Shown here one piece after another: positions 1-8,324 of a stretch of 64,000 bases of DNA. The first letter of the stretch is position 1, and the number at the start of each line of letters is the position of its first letter. The stretch covers positions 28,590 to 92,589 of the forward strand of contig NZ_JAJUWT010000032.1 in the NCBI RefSeq assembly GCF_021390395.1. The letters are read 5' to 3'. Below the pieces are notes generated by a model that did not search any database, was not told where the DNA came from, and worked only from the letters and a program-made list of their open reading frames with translations. The position numbers and the translations under genes are program-made. This DNA comes from Saccharothrix sp. S26. Lineage in GTDB: Bacteria > Actinomycetota > Actinomycetes > Mycobacteriales > Pseudonocardiaceae.

Positions 1-850
1 GCCGCAGCTCGCGCAGCTCGTCGGCCTCCTGCTGGATCTCGCCGATGCGCCGGTTCGCCTCGCGGGCGGCGAGCTTGATCAGGAACGCGGCCCGCGCCTT
101 CGACAGCTCCTCCTGCTCGGCGAAGTGCTGCTCGGTCTCGTGCCGCCGCCGGTTCATGGTCAGCTCGAAGAAGTTCTGCGCCTTGGTGCGCCGGGCGTCC
201 GACTCGGCCTCCAGCTGCGCGCACCGCTCGGCGGCCTCGCGCAGGATCCGGTCCGCCTCCCGTTCGGCACTCGCCACGGCGGCGGCGCACTCGGCATCGA
301 CCTGGTCGGCCCTGTCCCGCAGGTGCGCCTCGACCTCGGCCCGCCTGCGCTCCAGGTCGACCTCGCGCTGGTCCAGCGCGGCGGCGCGCTCGTTGGCCGC
401 CTCACGCTGGTCGCGCGCGTGCGCGTCGAGCTCCGCCCGTTGCGCGGCCAGCTCCTCCTCGACCTGGCGACGCCGCTCGGCCAGCTCCACCTCGGTGCGC
501 TCGCGCAACGCCGTGACCTCGCGCTCGGCGCGCAGCCGCAGCTCGTTCGCCTCGTCCTCGGCGAGCGTCAGCATCCGGTGCAGCCGCTCGGACGCCCCTG
601 CGGTGGTGTTGGGCGACATCTCCAGCCGCTCGACGCGGGCGCGGGCGTCGTCCAGGTCCTGCCTGGTCATCTCCAGCAGCTTGCGCAGGTCGGCCGCCTG
701 GGCCAGCGCCTCGGCGCGGTCGATCGACAGGTACTTGAGCTGCTCGTCGAGGTTCTCCAGGTGCTCGATCACCTGACGGCGGTGGAACCCCCGGTAGACG
801 ACGTCGAAACCCGCGTGCAGCGGAACAATCTCCGGCTCTTTCGCACCCAT
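1..850 (-). CDS. FilP/DivIVA-like coiled-coil protein (partial, runs off left edge)
   Basis: Reading leftward from an ATG at 848-850 gives an open frame of 283 codons with no stop before the window edge, so the C-terminus is missing. The first 40 residues hold a DivIVA-like module (GFDVVYRGFHRRQVIEHL). The rest is almost continuous charged heptad-type sequence rich in Glu, Arg and Ala (for example LAEDEANELRLRAEREV), as in Streptomyces FilP and so-called cellulose-binding coiled-coil proteins. Known relatives form cytoskeletal filaments near growing hyphal tips; a role in polar growth here is inference. The protein at the right end of the window (63020 onward) shares the same N-terminal module. 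Long open frames on the opposite strand are shadows of its biased codons. Confidence 0.85.
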   Translation of the reverse strand, partial: MGAKEPEIVPLHAGFDVVYRGFHRRQVIEHLENLDEQLKYLSIDRAEALAQAADLRKLLEMTRQDLDDARARVERLEMSPNTTAGASERLHRMLTLAEDEANELRLRAEREVTALRERTEVELAERRRQVEEELAAQRAELDAHARDQREAANERAAALDQREVDLERRRAEVEAHLRDRADQVDAECAAAVASAEREADRILREAAERCAQLEAESDARRTKAQNFFELTMNRRRHETEQHFAEQEELSKARAAFLIKLAAREANRRIGEIQQEADELRELR

Positions 851-1164
851 GGCGGCCCCGCTCGTTCGAAGATTGGCCGAGGTGCCGAGCGTAAGGCACC
901 AAACCGGCTCGTGACCACCCACGACTACCCTGCCACAACGACTTCGATGCATTGTCCTGGCAGGGCAAACACCATCAGGGAAGATCCACGCAGGATAGGT
1001 GTGAGTCACCCGATGGTGTTGATTTTTCGAACCCTGTCGCGCTATCCAGAATGCGCAGCGCACAAAATATCCACCCCTGTGGGGCGACACATTCACACGA
1101 AACAGTGAGGGCTTGACGGACGGTCGCTGCCTACCCACGAGTAACGGACAACTAGGCTGGCCGG
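851..1164. promoter_or_regulatory. Divergent intergenic region between coiled-coil gene and methyltransferase
   Basis: About 314 bases without a credible gene. It is clearly more AT-rich than its flanks (for example around 1018-1030 and 1062-1072) and must carry the promoters for both divergent genes. I see a TTGACG hexamer at 1113-1118 but no -10 at normal spacing behind it, and a small CCCC-TGTG-GGGG hairpin near 1073-1084. No RNA gene recognised. Confidence 0.5.
1153..1158 (+). promoter_or_regulatory. Leaderless -10 element of the methyltransferase operon
   Basis: TAGGCT lies six bases before the GTG at 1165, the spacing expected if transcription starts at the start codon. No Shine-Dalgarno sequence precedes that GTG. 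Confidence 0.5.
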
Positions 1165-1911
1165 GTGACCGTCGAGCCGCTGCCCCTCACCGGTGAGCGC
1201 ACCGTGCCCGGGATCCCCGAGGAGAACTACTGGTTCAGGCGCCACGAAGCGGCGTACTCCGACCTGGTCCGGCACTGCGTCGGCGCGGTCGTGCTGGAGG
1301 CGGGTTGCGGCGAGGGCTACGGCGCGGCGCTCATCGCCCGGCACGCCGAACGGGTCGTCGCGCTGGACTACGACCAGGCCACCGCCGCGCACGCGAGCCG
1401 CGCGTACCCCGGGCTGGCCGTGGTGCGGGGCAACCTCGCGTCCCTGCCGCTGGGCGGCGCCACCGTGGACGTGGTGGCGAACCTCCAGGTCATCGAGCAC
1501 CTGTGGGACCAGGAGGGCTTCCTGGCCGAGTGCGCGCGGGTGCTGCGGCCGGGTGGGCGGCTGCTGGTCACCACGCCGAACCGGATCACCTTCTCCCCCG
1601 GCCGCGACACCCCGCTCAACCCGTTCCACACCCGTGAGCTCGCGCCGGCCGAGCTGCACGAGCTGCTGGTCGGCGCCGGCCTGCGGGTCGAGCTGCTGGC
1701 CGGCCTGCGGCACGGTCCGGCGCTGCGCGCGCTGGACGAGCGGTTCGGCGGGTCGATCATCGACGCGCAGGTGGCCGTGGTCGTGGGCGGCGGCCAGTGG
1801 CCCGACGACCTGCTGGCCGCCGTGGCGTCGGTGCGCAGCGAGGACTTCGAGATCACCACCGACGACCTGGACGCGAGCCTGGACCTGGTGGCCGTGGCGG
1901 TGCGCCCGTGA
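1165..1911 (+). CDS. SAM-dependent methyltransferase (Rv3030-like, methylglucose polysaccharide locus)
   Basis: 248-residue class I methyltransferase. Motif I is VLEAGCGEGYGA near residues 43-54; a VIEHLWD post-motif and an LRPGGRLLVTTPN strand follow. It is the first gene of a translationally coupled pair, its TGA sharing bases with the GTG of the GH57 gene. The order methyltransferase-GH57-GT4 matches Rv3030-Rv3031-Rv3032 of Mycobacterium tuberculosis, implicated in 6-O-methylglucose lipopolysaccharide synthesis, so the probable substrate is a glucan hydroxyl; the substrate is inferred from context only. The GTG start is supported by the leaderless -10 at 1153-1158. Confidence 0.82.
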   Translation: MTVEPLPLTGERTVPGIPEENYWFRRHEAAYSDLVRHCVGAVVLEAGCGEGYGAALIARHAERVVALDYDQATAAHASRAYPGLAVVRGNLASLPLGGATVDVVANLQVIEHLWDQEGFLAECARVLRPGGRLLVTTPNRITFSPGRDTPLNPFHTRELAPAELHELLVGAGLRVELLAGLRHGPALRALDERFGGSIIDAQVAVVVGGGQWPDDLLAAVASVRSEDFEITTDDLDASLDLVAVAVRP

Positions 1912-3380
1912 CGCACGAGGGGACGTTCTGCCTGGTCCTGCACAGCCACCTGCCGTGGCTGGCGCACCACGGGGCCTGGCCGGTCGGCGAGGAGTGGCTG
2001 TACCAGGCGTGGGCGCACTCGTACCTGCCCGTGGTGGACCTGCTGGAGCGGTTCGCCGCCGAGGGGCGCGAGGACGTGCTGACCCTCGGCGTCACGCCGG
2101 TCCTGGCCGCCCAGCTCGACGACCCGTACAGCCTGCGCGGCCTGCACGACTGGCTGGGCAACTGGCAGTTGCGCGCGCACAGCGCCTCGTTCCGGCTGCC
2201 CGACCTGGCCGCCCGCGAGCACCGCGCGTCGGCGTGGGCGTTGGACCGCTTCGAGACGCGGTGGCGGCACGGCTTCTCGCCGGTGCTGCGGCCCCTCGTG
2301 GACTCGCGGACCGTGGAGCTGCTGGGCGGACCGGCCGCGCACCCGTTCCAGCCGTTGCTCGACCCGCGGCTGCGGGCGTTCTCGTTGCGCACCGGGCTGG
2401 CCGACACCGCGTCGCGGATCGGCTCGACGCCCGCGGGCATCTGGGCCCCGGAGTGCGCGTACGCGCCCGGCATGGAGCACGACTACGCGCGGGCCGGCGT
2501 GCGGCGGTTCCTGGTGGACGGGCCGTCGCTGCGCGGCGACACCGCCGCGGGCAGGCCGGTCGGCACGTCGGACGTGGTGGCGTTCGGGCGCGACCTGGAG
2601 GTGTCCTACCGGGTGTGGTCGCCCAAGGTCGGCTACCCCGGCGACCCGGCGTACCGGGACTTCCACACCTACGACCACCCCAGCGGGCTCAAGCCCTCAC
2701 GGGTCACCGGCAAGAAGGTCGAGCCCGCCGACAAGCGGCCGTACGACCCGGACCTCGCGGCCGAGGCGGTCCGGCGGCACGCGGCGGACTTCGTGGACAC
2801 GGTGGTGCGGCGGCTGCGGGCGTTGAAGGAGCAGCACGGCAAGCCGTCCCTGGTGGTCGCCGCGTACGACACCGAGCTGTACGGGCACTGGTGGCACGAG
2901 GGCCCGGCGTGGCTGGAAGCGGTGCTGCGGCAGTTGCCGCGGGCGGGGGTCCGGGTCACGACGTTGCGCGGCGCGGTCGAGGCCGGGCACGTGGGCGCGC
3001 CGGTCGACGTGCCGCCGTCGTCGTGGGGCTCGGGCAAGGACTGGTCGGTGTGGAACGGGCCGCAGGTGAGCGACATCGTGCAGGGCAACGCCGAGGTGCA
3101 GCGGGAGCTGCTCGCGCTGGAGGTGCCCGGCGCGGTGCGCGACCCGGTCGCCGACCAGGCCGTGCGGGAGGCGTTGCTGGCGCTGTCCAGCGACTGGGCG
3201 TTCATGGTCACCAAGGACTCGGCCGCCGACTACGCCCGGTACCGCGCCAAGGTGCACGCGGAGCGGTTCCGGGAGCTCGTCGCGCTGCGGCGGGCCGGGC
3301 GCGGGCACGACCGGGCGGCCGAACTGCGCCTGGTCGACGGTCCGTTCGGCCGCCTCGACGCGCGAGGGCTGGCTAGTTGA
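1908..3380 (+). CDS. GH57 alpha-glucan branching enzyme (Rv3031-like)
   Basis: 490-residue GH57 protein with a DUF1957-type C-terminus. The N-terminal HSHLPWL motif, the WAPE motif around residues 178-182 (family nucleophile Glu) and YDTELYGHWW around 319-328 (acid/base Asp) are all present, so it should be catalytically intact. It introduces alpha-1,6 branches into glucans; beside a GT4 synthase and a methyltransferase the likely product is the branched core of a methylglucose lipopolysaccharide. The chosen GTG overlaps the upstream stop (GTGA); an in-frame ATG at 1797 lies inside the methyltransferase and is unlikely. The 3' end overlaps the opposing small gene by 8 bp. Confidence 0.87.
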   Translation: MTHEGTFCLVLHSHLPWLAHHGAWPVGEEWLYQAWAHSYLPVVDLLERFAAEGREDVLTLGVTPVLAAQLDDPYSLRGLHDWLGNWQLRAHSASFRLPDLAAREHRASAWALDRFETRWRHGFSPVLRPLVDSRTVELLGGPAAHPFQPLLDPRLRAFSLRTGLADTASRIGSTPAGIWAPECAYAPGMEHDYARAGVRRFLVDGPSLRGDTAAGRPVGTSDVVAFGRDLEVSYRVWSPKVGYPGDPAYRDFHTYDHPSGLKPSRVTGKKVEPADKRPYDPDLAAEAVRRHAADFVDTVVRRLRALKEQHGKPSLVVAAYDTELYGHWWHEGPAWLEAVLRQLPRAGVRVTTLRGAVEAGHVGAPVDVPPSSWGSGKDWSVWNGPQVSDIVQGNAEVQRELLALEVPGAVRDPVADQAVREALLALSSDWAFMVTKDSAADYARYRAKVHAERFRELVALRRAGRGHDRAAELRLVDGPFGRLDARGLAS

Positions 3381-3600
3381 CGCCGCCGCCGGAGAAGTCG
3401 CTGCCGTGCTCCCGGCGCGTGATGCCCGCCGAACCGGGGTTGTCGGTGCGGGCCCGCACCACCGGGTCCGCCTTCGAGCGCCCCGTGGTGTCGGCCGGTC
3501 GTTCGAGGCCGGCGCGCTTCGCGCGGGCCCTCCGGTCCACCGCGAAGCCGACCGCCAACGCCACGACGCAGAACAGCACCGCCCAGGCCCAAGGCTGCAT
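3373..3600 (-). CDS. Small single-pass membrane protein
   Basis: 75-residue protein from an ATG at 3598-3600. One hydrophobic helix (WAWAVLFCVVALAVGFAV, about residues 4-21) is followed by a basic stop-transfer patch (DRRARAKR) and a polar, Gly-rich tail, giving a likely N-out/C-in topology. It is divergent from the GT4 gene (63 bases apart) and its stop overlaps the GH57 stop. Mycobacteria have a small ORF (Rv3032A) at the equivalent position, but I can claim only positional similarity. No function is known to me. Confidence 0.65.
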   Translation of the reverse strand: MQPWAWAVLFCVVALAVGFAVDRRARAKRAGLERPADTTGRSKADPVVRARTDNPGSAGITRREHGSDFSGGGVN

Positions 3601-3663
3601 GACCGTACCCCCACTTCCCCCTGTCGAGCCCAGGGTAGCGGTCCCGAGATGCGAGGATGGCCC

Positions 3664-4914
3664 ATGCGCGTGCTGATGTTGTCCTGGGAGTACCCGCCGG
3701 TCGTCGTCGGCGGGTTGGGCCGGCACGTGCACGCGCTCGCCGGTCACCTGGCGGCCCAGGGCCACGACGTGGTCGTGCTGTGCCGGCAGCCGGCCGGGAC
3801 GGACGCGGTCACGCACCCCACCACGGACACCATGACCGAGGGTGTGCGGCTGATCCGCGTGGCCGAGGACCCGCCGCACCTGGTGTTCGAGCGTGACCTG
3901 GTGGCGTGGACGCTGGCCATGGGTCACGCGATGGCGCGGGCCGGGTCGGCGTTGCTGCGGGACTGGCGGCCCGACGTCGTGCACGCGCACGACTGGCTGG
4001 TGACGCACCCCGCGATCGCGCTCGCGCAGGAGTGCGGGGCGCCGCTGGTGGCGACCGTGCACGCGACCGAGGCCGGGCGGCACAGCGGGTGGCTGTCGCA
4101 GACGTTGAACCAGCAGGTGCACTCGGTCGAGTGGTGGCTGGCGAACCGGGCCGACGCGCTGATCACGTGCTCGTCGGCGATGCGGCGCGAGGTGGCGCAC
4201 CTGTTCGAGGTCGACCCGTCGTCGGTGACGGTGCTGCACAACGGCATCGAGCCGCGCCGGTGGCGGGTCCGCTCGTCCGACGTGGCCGCCGCGCGTGCCG
4301 CGCACAGCCCGTCCGGTGCGCCGTTGCTGCTGTTCTTCGGGCGGTTGGAGTGGGAGAAGGGCGTGCAGGACCTGATCGCCGCCCTGCCCCGGATCCGACG
4401 TGCCCACCCCGGCACGCGGCTCGTCGTGGCCGGCACGGGAACGCACCGGGACTGGCTGGTGGACCAGGCGCGCAAGCACAAGGTGCGCCGGGCGGTCGAC
4501 TTCGTGGGCCACCTGTCGGACCGCGCGCTGGCGGCGGTGCTGGCGGCGGCCGACGCGGTCGTGCTGCCGAGCCGTTACGAGCCGTTCGGCATCGTGGCGC
4601 TGGAGGCGGCGGCGGCCGGCACGCCGTTGGTCGCGTCCACCGCGGGCGGCTTGGGCGAGGTGGTCGTGGACGGCGTCACGGGCCTGTCCTTCGCCCCCGG
4701 CGACGTCGACGCCCTGGCCGGCGCGGTCCGTTCCGTCCTGGACGACCACCCCGCCGCCCAACGCCGGGCCCGTGCCGCGAAATCCCGCCTCGCCACCGAC
4801 TTCGACTGGGCCAAGATCGCCGAGGACACGGCCGCCGTCTACCGCTCCACCACCGCCCGCGACCACCTGCCGCTGGGCCGTCCGAAGATCCCGACCGGCA
4901 ACGCGTTCCTCTAG
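3664..4914 (+). CDS. GT4 alpha-1,4-glucosyltransferase (Rv3032-like)
   Basis: 416-residue GT-B glycosyltransferase. The N-terminal WEYPPVVVGGLGRHV loop is the glycogen-synthase-like acceptor/donor motif, HAHDWL lies near residue 110, and the C-terminal half carries LFFGRLEWEKG and the EPFGIVALEAAAAGTP nucleotide-sugar motif with the EX7E arrangement. The length is nearly that of mycobacterial Rv3032 (about 414), which elongates methylglucose lipopolysaccharide and contributes to glycogen. An ADP- or UDP-glucose donor is likely but not decidable here. It follows the methyltransferase-GH57 pair on the same strand, yet the divergent small gene lies between them, so it probably has its own promoter. 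Confidence 0.86.
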   Translation: MRVLMLSWEYPPVVVGGLGRHVHALAGHLAAQGHDVVVLCRQPAGTDAVTHPTTDTMTEGVRLIRVAEDPPHLVFERDLVAWTLAMGHAMARAGSALLRDWRPDVVHAHDWLVTHPAIALAQECGAPLVATVHATEAGRHSGWLSQTLNQQVHSVEWWLANRADALITCSSAMRREVAHLFEVDPSSVTVLHNGIEPRRWRVRSSDVAAARAAHSPSGAPLLLFFGRLEWEKGVQDLIAALPRIRRAHPGTRLVVAGTGTHRDWLVDQARKHKVRRAVDFVGHLSDRALAAVLAAADAVVLPSRYEPFGIVALEAAAAGTPLVASTAGGLGEVVVDGVTGLSFAPGDVDALAGAVRSVLDDHPAAQRRARAAKSRLATDFDWAKIAEDTAAVYRSTTARDHLPLGRPKIPTGNAFL

Positions 4915-5147
4915 GCCACGCGCTGGAGCGCGGCGAGCGCCGACGAGGATGTCATCCTCCGGCGCGGTGCCCGCCCGGAACTTCTCCACCACTCCCGCGA
5001 AGTGCCGCGGCTGCACCCTGCCCAGAGCGAACTCGGCGAGGAAATAGATCCTGCTGTTGTCATCGATCCACTCGAGCAGGTGATCGCCGACCTCGTCCGC
5101 GAGCTGCGGATGCGAGTTCCCGGTCGCCGCGGTCGACCTGGTGGTGG
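4911..5147 (-). pseudogene. Fragment of an unrecognised gene, probably 5'-truncated and frameshifted
   Basis: On the minus strand one frame reads as convincing protein for about 65 codons (HLLEWIDDNSRIYFLAEF then RHFAGVVEKFRAG) with high GC at third positions, but there is no start codon and the frame runs without break into the antisense of both neighbours. Near the end, a shift of one frame gives ALAALQRVA followed by a stop at 4911-4913, a better C-terminus than the unshifted reading. I interpret this as a decayed gene remnant between the GT4 and oxidoreductase genes; the family is not recognised. Confidence 0.35.
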
Positions 5148-5153
5148 CCGGCC

Positions 5154-6092
5154 TCAGAGGGTGAGCACCAGCTTGCCGGCGGTCCGGTTGGCCTCGCCCA
5201 CCTCGTGCGCCTTGACGACGTCCTCCAGCGGGAACGTCTCGGCCACGACCGCCCGCAGCTCGCCGCGCTCCACCAGCCGGGCCAGGTGCTCCAGCGCGGC
5301 GTGGTCCGGCACCACGGACACGGTGGTGGCGCGCACGCCCAGCGGCTCGGCCTTGGCCCGCAGCTCGGGCAGCCTGCTCGGGTCGGTCAGGCCCACGTAC
5401 ACCCCGCCCGGCTCGAGCACCCGCATCGACCGCTCCTCGTAGTCGCCGCCGACCAGGTCGACCACCACGTCGACGGCGGCCAGCTCGCCGAAGTCCCGCG
5501 TCCGGTAGTCGACCAGCTCGTCGGCGCCCAGCTCGCGCAGCAGGTCGTGCTTGCCCGCGCTCGCGGTGCCGATCACCCACGCGCCCAGCGACTTCGCCAC
5601 CTGCACCGCGAGGTGCCCGACACCGCCCGCGGCGGCGTGCACCAGCACCCGGTCGCCCGGCTTGACGTCGGCGGCCTCGGTGAGCACCTGCCACGCGGTG
5701 AGCGAGGCCAGCGGCAGGGCGGCGGCGTGCACGTGGTCGACGTTGGCGGGCTTGCGGGCGAAGTGGCGCGCGGGCGCGGCGACGTACTCGGCGTACGCGC
5801 CCGCCTGGCGGGGCAGGTGGGGCATCCCGAACACCTCGTCACCGACCTCGAACCGGTTCTCCCCCGGCGGCACGGACGCCACCACACCGGACACGTCCCA
5901 GCCGGGCACCCACGGGGTGGTGAACCAGAAGCCGTGCCGCCGCACCAGCCAGTCGAACGCGTTCACGCCCGCCGCGCGCACCTCGACCACGATCTCGTCG
6001 TGCGCCGGCTCGGGCCGGGCGACCTGGCGGACCCGCATGACCTCCGGCTCGCCGAAGGCTTCGACCACAACCGCTCGCATCTCGTTCGTCAT
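5154..6092 (-). CDS. NADPH-dependent quinone oxidoreductase (zinc-independent MDR family)
   Basis: 312 residues from the ATG at 6090-6092; an alternative ATG 12 bases downstream would give the common MRAVVVEAFG N-terminus. It has the GroES-like N-domain (RAAGVNAFDW) and a Rossmann domain with VHAAAGGVGHLAVQ near residues 145-158, and lacks the cysteine cluster of zinc alcohol dehydrogenases. It probably reduces quinones or enones. It is divergent from an HxlR regulator, the classic layout for an HxlR-controlled, electrophile-inducible oxidoreductase. It separates the GT4 gene from the acyltransferase, so it interrupts the conserved glucan locus. Confidence 0.85.
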   Translation of the reverse strand: MTNEMRAVVVEAFGEPEVMRVRQVARPEPAHDEIVVEVRAAGVNAFDWLVRRHGFWFTTPWVPGWDVSGVVASVPPGENRFEVGDEVFGMPHLPRQAGAYAEYVAAPARHFARKPANVDHVHAAALPLASLTAWQVLTEAADVKPGDRVLVHAAAGGVGHLAVQVAKSLGAWVIGTASAGKHDLLRELGADELVDYRTRDFGELAAVDVVVDLVGGDYEERSMRVLEPGGVYVGLTDPSRLPELRAKAEPLGVRATTVSVVPDHAALEHLARLVERGELRAVVAETFPLEDVVKAHEVGEANRTAGKLVLTL

Positions 6093-6159
6093 GGTCGAAA
6101 GGATCATCCACAGTGGTACCTGTTGTGAAGAAGGCACCTCAACGGTATATAGGTACCTC
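6093..6159. promoter_or_regulatory. Divergent promoter/operator between oxidoreductase and HxlR regulator
   Basis: 67 bases with two copies of GGTACC (6115-6120 and 6152-6157) and a TATATA run at 6146-6151, markedly AT-rich for this genome. Paired sites between an HxlR gene and its target suggest the autoregulatory operator; the exact half-sites are inference. Confidence 0.45.
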
Positions 6160-6567
6160 GTGTATACCGTCACTGACCTGCGCGCCCACGGCGGCGCGGA
6201 CGCCTACCTCCGCAGCTGCGCCTCACGGGCGGTGCTCGACCTGCTCGCCAACAAGTGGGTGTGCCTGGTCGTCGGCGCGCTGCGGCCGGGCACCATGCGC
6301 TTCGGCGAGCTGCGCCGCCGCCTCGACGGCATCACCCAGAAGATGCTCACCCAGACGTTGCGCGACCTGGAACGGGCCGGTCTCGTGCACCGCGCCGTCT
6401 ACCCGAGCGTGCCGCCGCGCGTCGAGTACCGCCTCACGCCGCTGGGCGAGGACGTGGCCGGCCTGATGGACGCGATCAGGGCGTGGTCGGAGAACCACAT
6501 CGAGGACATCCGCGCCGCGCAGGAGGAGTACGACCGCAAGGCGGGCGAGGAGCTGCACCCGGTCTAG
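6160..6567 (+). CDS. HxlR-family transcriptional regulator
   Basis: 135-residue winged-helix protein. It shows the HxlR signature: a Cys near the N-terminus (LRSCASRAVLDLL), a NKWVCLVVGAL helix, RFGELRRRLDGITQKMLTQ as recognition helix, and YPSVPPRVEYRLTPLG as the wing. HxlR proteins typically sense reactive carbonyls or quinones through the conserved Cys and repress a divergent reductase, which fits the adjacent oxidoreductase. The GTG at 6160 is chosen because the residues just after it align with family N-termini. Its stop overlaps the opposing acyltransferase stop by 4 bp (CTAG). Confidence 0.87.
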   Translation: MYTVTDLRAHGGADAYLRSCASRAVLDLLANKWVCLVVGALRPGTMRFGELRRRLDGITQKMLTQTLRDLERAGLVHRAVYPSVPPRVEYRLTPLGEDVAGLMDAIRAWSENHIEDIRAAQEEYDRKAGEELHPV

Positions 6568-7310
6568 GAGCCGTTGCGGGACTGCTCCAGGGCTTCCTGC
6601 GCCTTGCGGGCCATGTCGGCGACCGCGGCGCGGCGCTCGGCGTCGGCCTCGTAGTCCGCGCGGCGGTCCTTGACCACCCGCGCGGGCAGGCCGACGGCGA
6701 TCTTGAAGTCCGGCACGTCGCCGCGCACCACGGCGTGCGCGCCGATCACGCACCCGCGCCCGATCCGCGTGCCGCGGGTCACGGTGACCTTCGTGCCCAG
6801 CCAGCAGTCCGGGCCGATCCGCACCGGCGACTTCACGATGCCCTGGTCCTTGATCGGCAGCGTGACGTCCGCCGTGACGTGGTCGAAGTCGCAGACGTAC
6901 ACCCAGTCCGCGATCAGCGTGGCCGCGCCGATCTCCACGTCCAGGTAGCAGTTCACCGTGTTGTCCTTGCCGAACACGGCCTTGTCGCCGATGCGCAACG
7001 AGCCCTCGTGGCAGCGGATCGCGTTGCCGTCCCCGATGTGGACCCAGCGGCCGATCTCCAGCCGGCCGTAACCGGGGCGGCAGTGCAGCTCCACGTTCTT
7101 GCCCAGGAACACCATCCCCCGCAGCACCACGTGCGGGTTCGCGAGCCGGAACTTCAGCAGCCGCCAGTACCGCACCAGGTACCAGGGCGTGTACGCGCGG
7201 TGCCGCAGGACCCAGCGCAGCGAGGCGAGGGTGAGGAACCTGACCTGTGCCGGGTCGCGGCGCGACCGACGCCACCTCGTCCAGACCGGGGCACCCCACA
7301 TGCTCGTCAC
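6564..7310 (-). CDS. Left-handed beta-helix (hexapeptide) acyltransferase, Rv3034c-like
   Basis: 248 residues. The second half shows repeated hexapeptide turns (IGRWVHIGDGNAI, VFGKDNTV, LIADWVYVCDFDHV, RIGRGCVIGAHAVV), the trimeric LbH fold of maltose/galactoside O-acetyltransferases, with an N-terminal helical extension (YTPWYLVRYWRLLKF). It occupies the place of Rv3034c in the mycobacterial methylglucose lipopolysaccharide region, so acylation of a glucan is the best guess; the acyl donor is unknown. The GTG at 7310 is chosen over the ATG at 7301 because TAGAGT lies seven bases upstream of it (7318-7323), a leaderless layout. Confidence 0.83.
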   Translation of the reverse strand: MTSMWGAPVWTRWRRSRRDPAQVRFLTLASLRWVLRHRAYTPWYLVRYWRLLKFRLANPHVVLRGMVFLGKNVELHCRPGYGRLEIGRWVHIGDGNAIRCHEGSLRIGDKAVFGKDNTVNCYLDVEIGAATLIADWVYVCDFDHVTADVTLPIKDQGIVKSPVRIGPDCWLGTKVTVTRGTRIGRGCVIGAHAVVRGDVPDFKIAVGLPARVVKDRRADYEADAERRAAVADMARKAQEALEQSRNGS

Positions 7311-7376
7311 GCCCGGCACTCTAACCGGGCCCACCGGTGCTGCTCGGCGGACGGCGGGTGGTGTCACAGTGTGCAC
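7311..7376. promoter_or_regulatory. Divergent leaderless promoters for acyltransferase and nucleoside hydrolase
   Basis: 66 bases. TAGAGT on the minus strand (7318-7323) is seven bases from GTG 7310, and CACAGT on the plus strand (7365-7370) is six bases from GTG 7377. Both start codons lack a Shine-Dalgarno sequence. Confidence 0.5.
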
Positions 7377-8324
7377 GTGACGACCCCACTGATCATCGAC
7401 ACCGACCCCGGCGTGGACGACGCGTTCGCCCTCGCCCTCGCCGCCGCCAGCCCCGAGGTGGAGTTGATCGGGGTGACCACGGTCTTCGGCAACGTCTCGC
7501 TGGAGAACACGACGCGCAACGCCCTGCGCCTGCTCACCCTGCTCGGCCGCGACGACGTGCCGGTCGGCGTCGGCGCGGCCCGGCCCCTGGTCCACCCCCA
7601 CCCCCACCTGTCCAGCGCGCATGGCTCGGACGGGTTGTCCGGGTTCGCCCACACGCTGCCCGAACCGACCCGGGACGTGGACGGGCGTGACGCCGTCACC
7701 CTGCTGCGCGAGCTGCTGGAACAGGCCGACCGGCCCGTCACGATCGTGCCCATCGGCCCGCTCACCAACATCGCGCTGCTGCTCGCCGCCCACCCGCACC
7801 TCAAGCCGAAGATCGGCCGGCTCGTCGTCATGGGCGGCGGCGTGACCGGCGGCAACGTCACCGCCACGGCCGAGTTCAACGTCTGGAGCGACCCCGAAGC
7901 CGCCCGCCGCGTGCTGGTCGAGGAGGACGTGCCGACCACGCTGGTGCCGATGGACCTGACCCGTCGCTGCGCGGTCAGCGCCGAGTGGCTGGACGCGCTG
8001 GCCAAGACGTCCGAGGTCGCGAAGACCCTGGTCGGCCTCACCCCGGACTACCTGGCGACCTACCGCAAGTTCCTCGGCTGGGACGGCATGGCGGTGCACG
8101 ACGCGGTCGCGGTGGCCGAGGCGGTCCGCCCGGGCATCCTCACCGCGACCGCGTTCCCGGTGGACGTCGACTGCGCGTTCGGCCCGAACCGGGGCGCGCT
8201 CGTGGTCGACCAACGGCTGGAGGTCGACGCGCCCAAGACCCTGGGCATCACCCTGGACGCCGACCTCGACGGCCTGCGCGCGTTCCTGTTCGACCGGCTA
8301 GGTGCGCTCGGCGTGCGCCAGTAG
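7377..8324 (+). CDS. Inosine-uridine-preferring nucleoside hydrolase family protein
   Basis: 315 residues. The N-terminal DTDPGVDDAFAL is the Ca2+-binding aspartate cluster of nucleoside N-ribohydrolases, TTVFGNVSLENTTRNA is the conserved follow-on segment, and the C-terminal HDAVAVAEA supplies the last Ca2+ ligand. It should cleave the N-glycosidic bond of ribonucleosides for salvage; base specificity cannot be read. It is monocistronic and overlaps the convergent THUMP-like methyltransferase by 27 bp, so the two transcripts are mutually antisense at their ends. It has no obvious link to the glucan genes. Confidence 0.88.
   Translation: MTTPLIIDTDPGVDDAFALALAAASPEVELIGVTTVFGNVSLENTTRNALRLLTLLGRDDVPVGVGAARPLVHPHPHLSSAHGSDGLSGFAHTLPEPTRDVDGRDAVTLLRELLEQADRPVTIVPIGPLTNIALLLAAHPHLKPKIGRLVVMGGGVTGGNVTATAEFNVWSDPEAARRVLVEEDVPTTLVPMDLTRRCAVSAEWLDALAKTSEVAKTLVGLTPDYLATYRKFLGWDGMAVHDAVAVAEAVRPGILTATAFPVDVDCAFGPNRGALVVDQRLEVDAPKTLGITLDADLDGLRAFLFDRLGALGVRQ

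Noticed and set aside
45..1108. Long plus-strand open frames opposite the left coiled-coil gene
   Set aside because: They are Ser/Arg or Leu/Gln-rich mirror images of the biased coiled-coil codons and lack a start context; the minus strand gives a clear FilP-like protein.
1113..1141. TTGACG as -35 of the methyltransferase gene
   Set aside because: No -10 is found at 16-19 bases; the only good -10 (1153-1158) is 34 bases away.
3373..5694. A 773-codon minus-strand frame covering the small membrane protein, the antisense of the GT4 gene and part of the oxidoreductase
   Set aside because: Composition in most of it is Arg/Gly/Ala-rich shadow sequence; only the last 75 codons and the short remnant near 4911-5147 look like protein.
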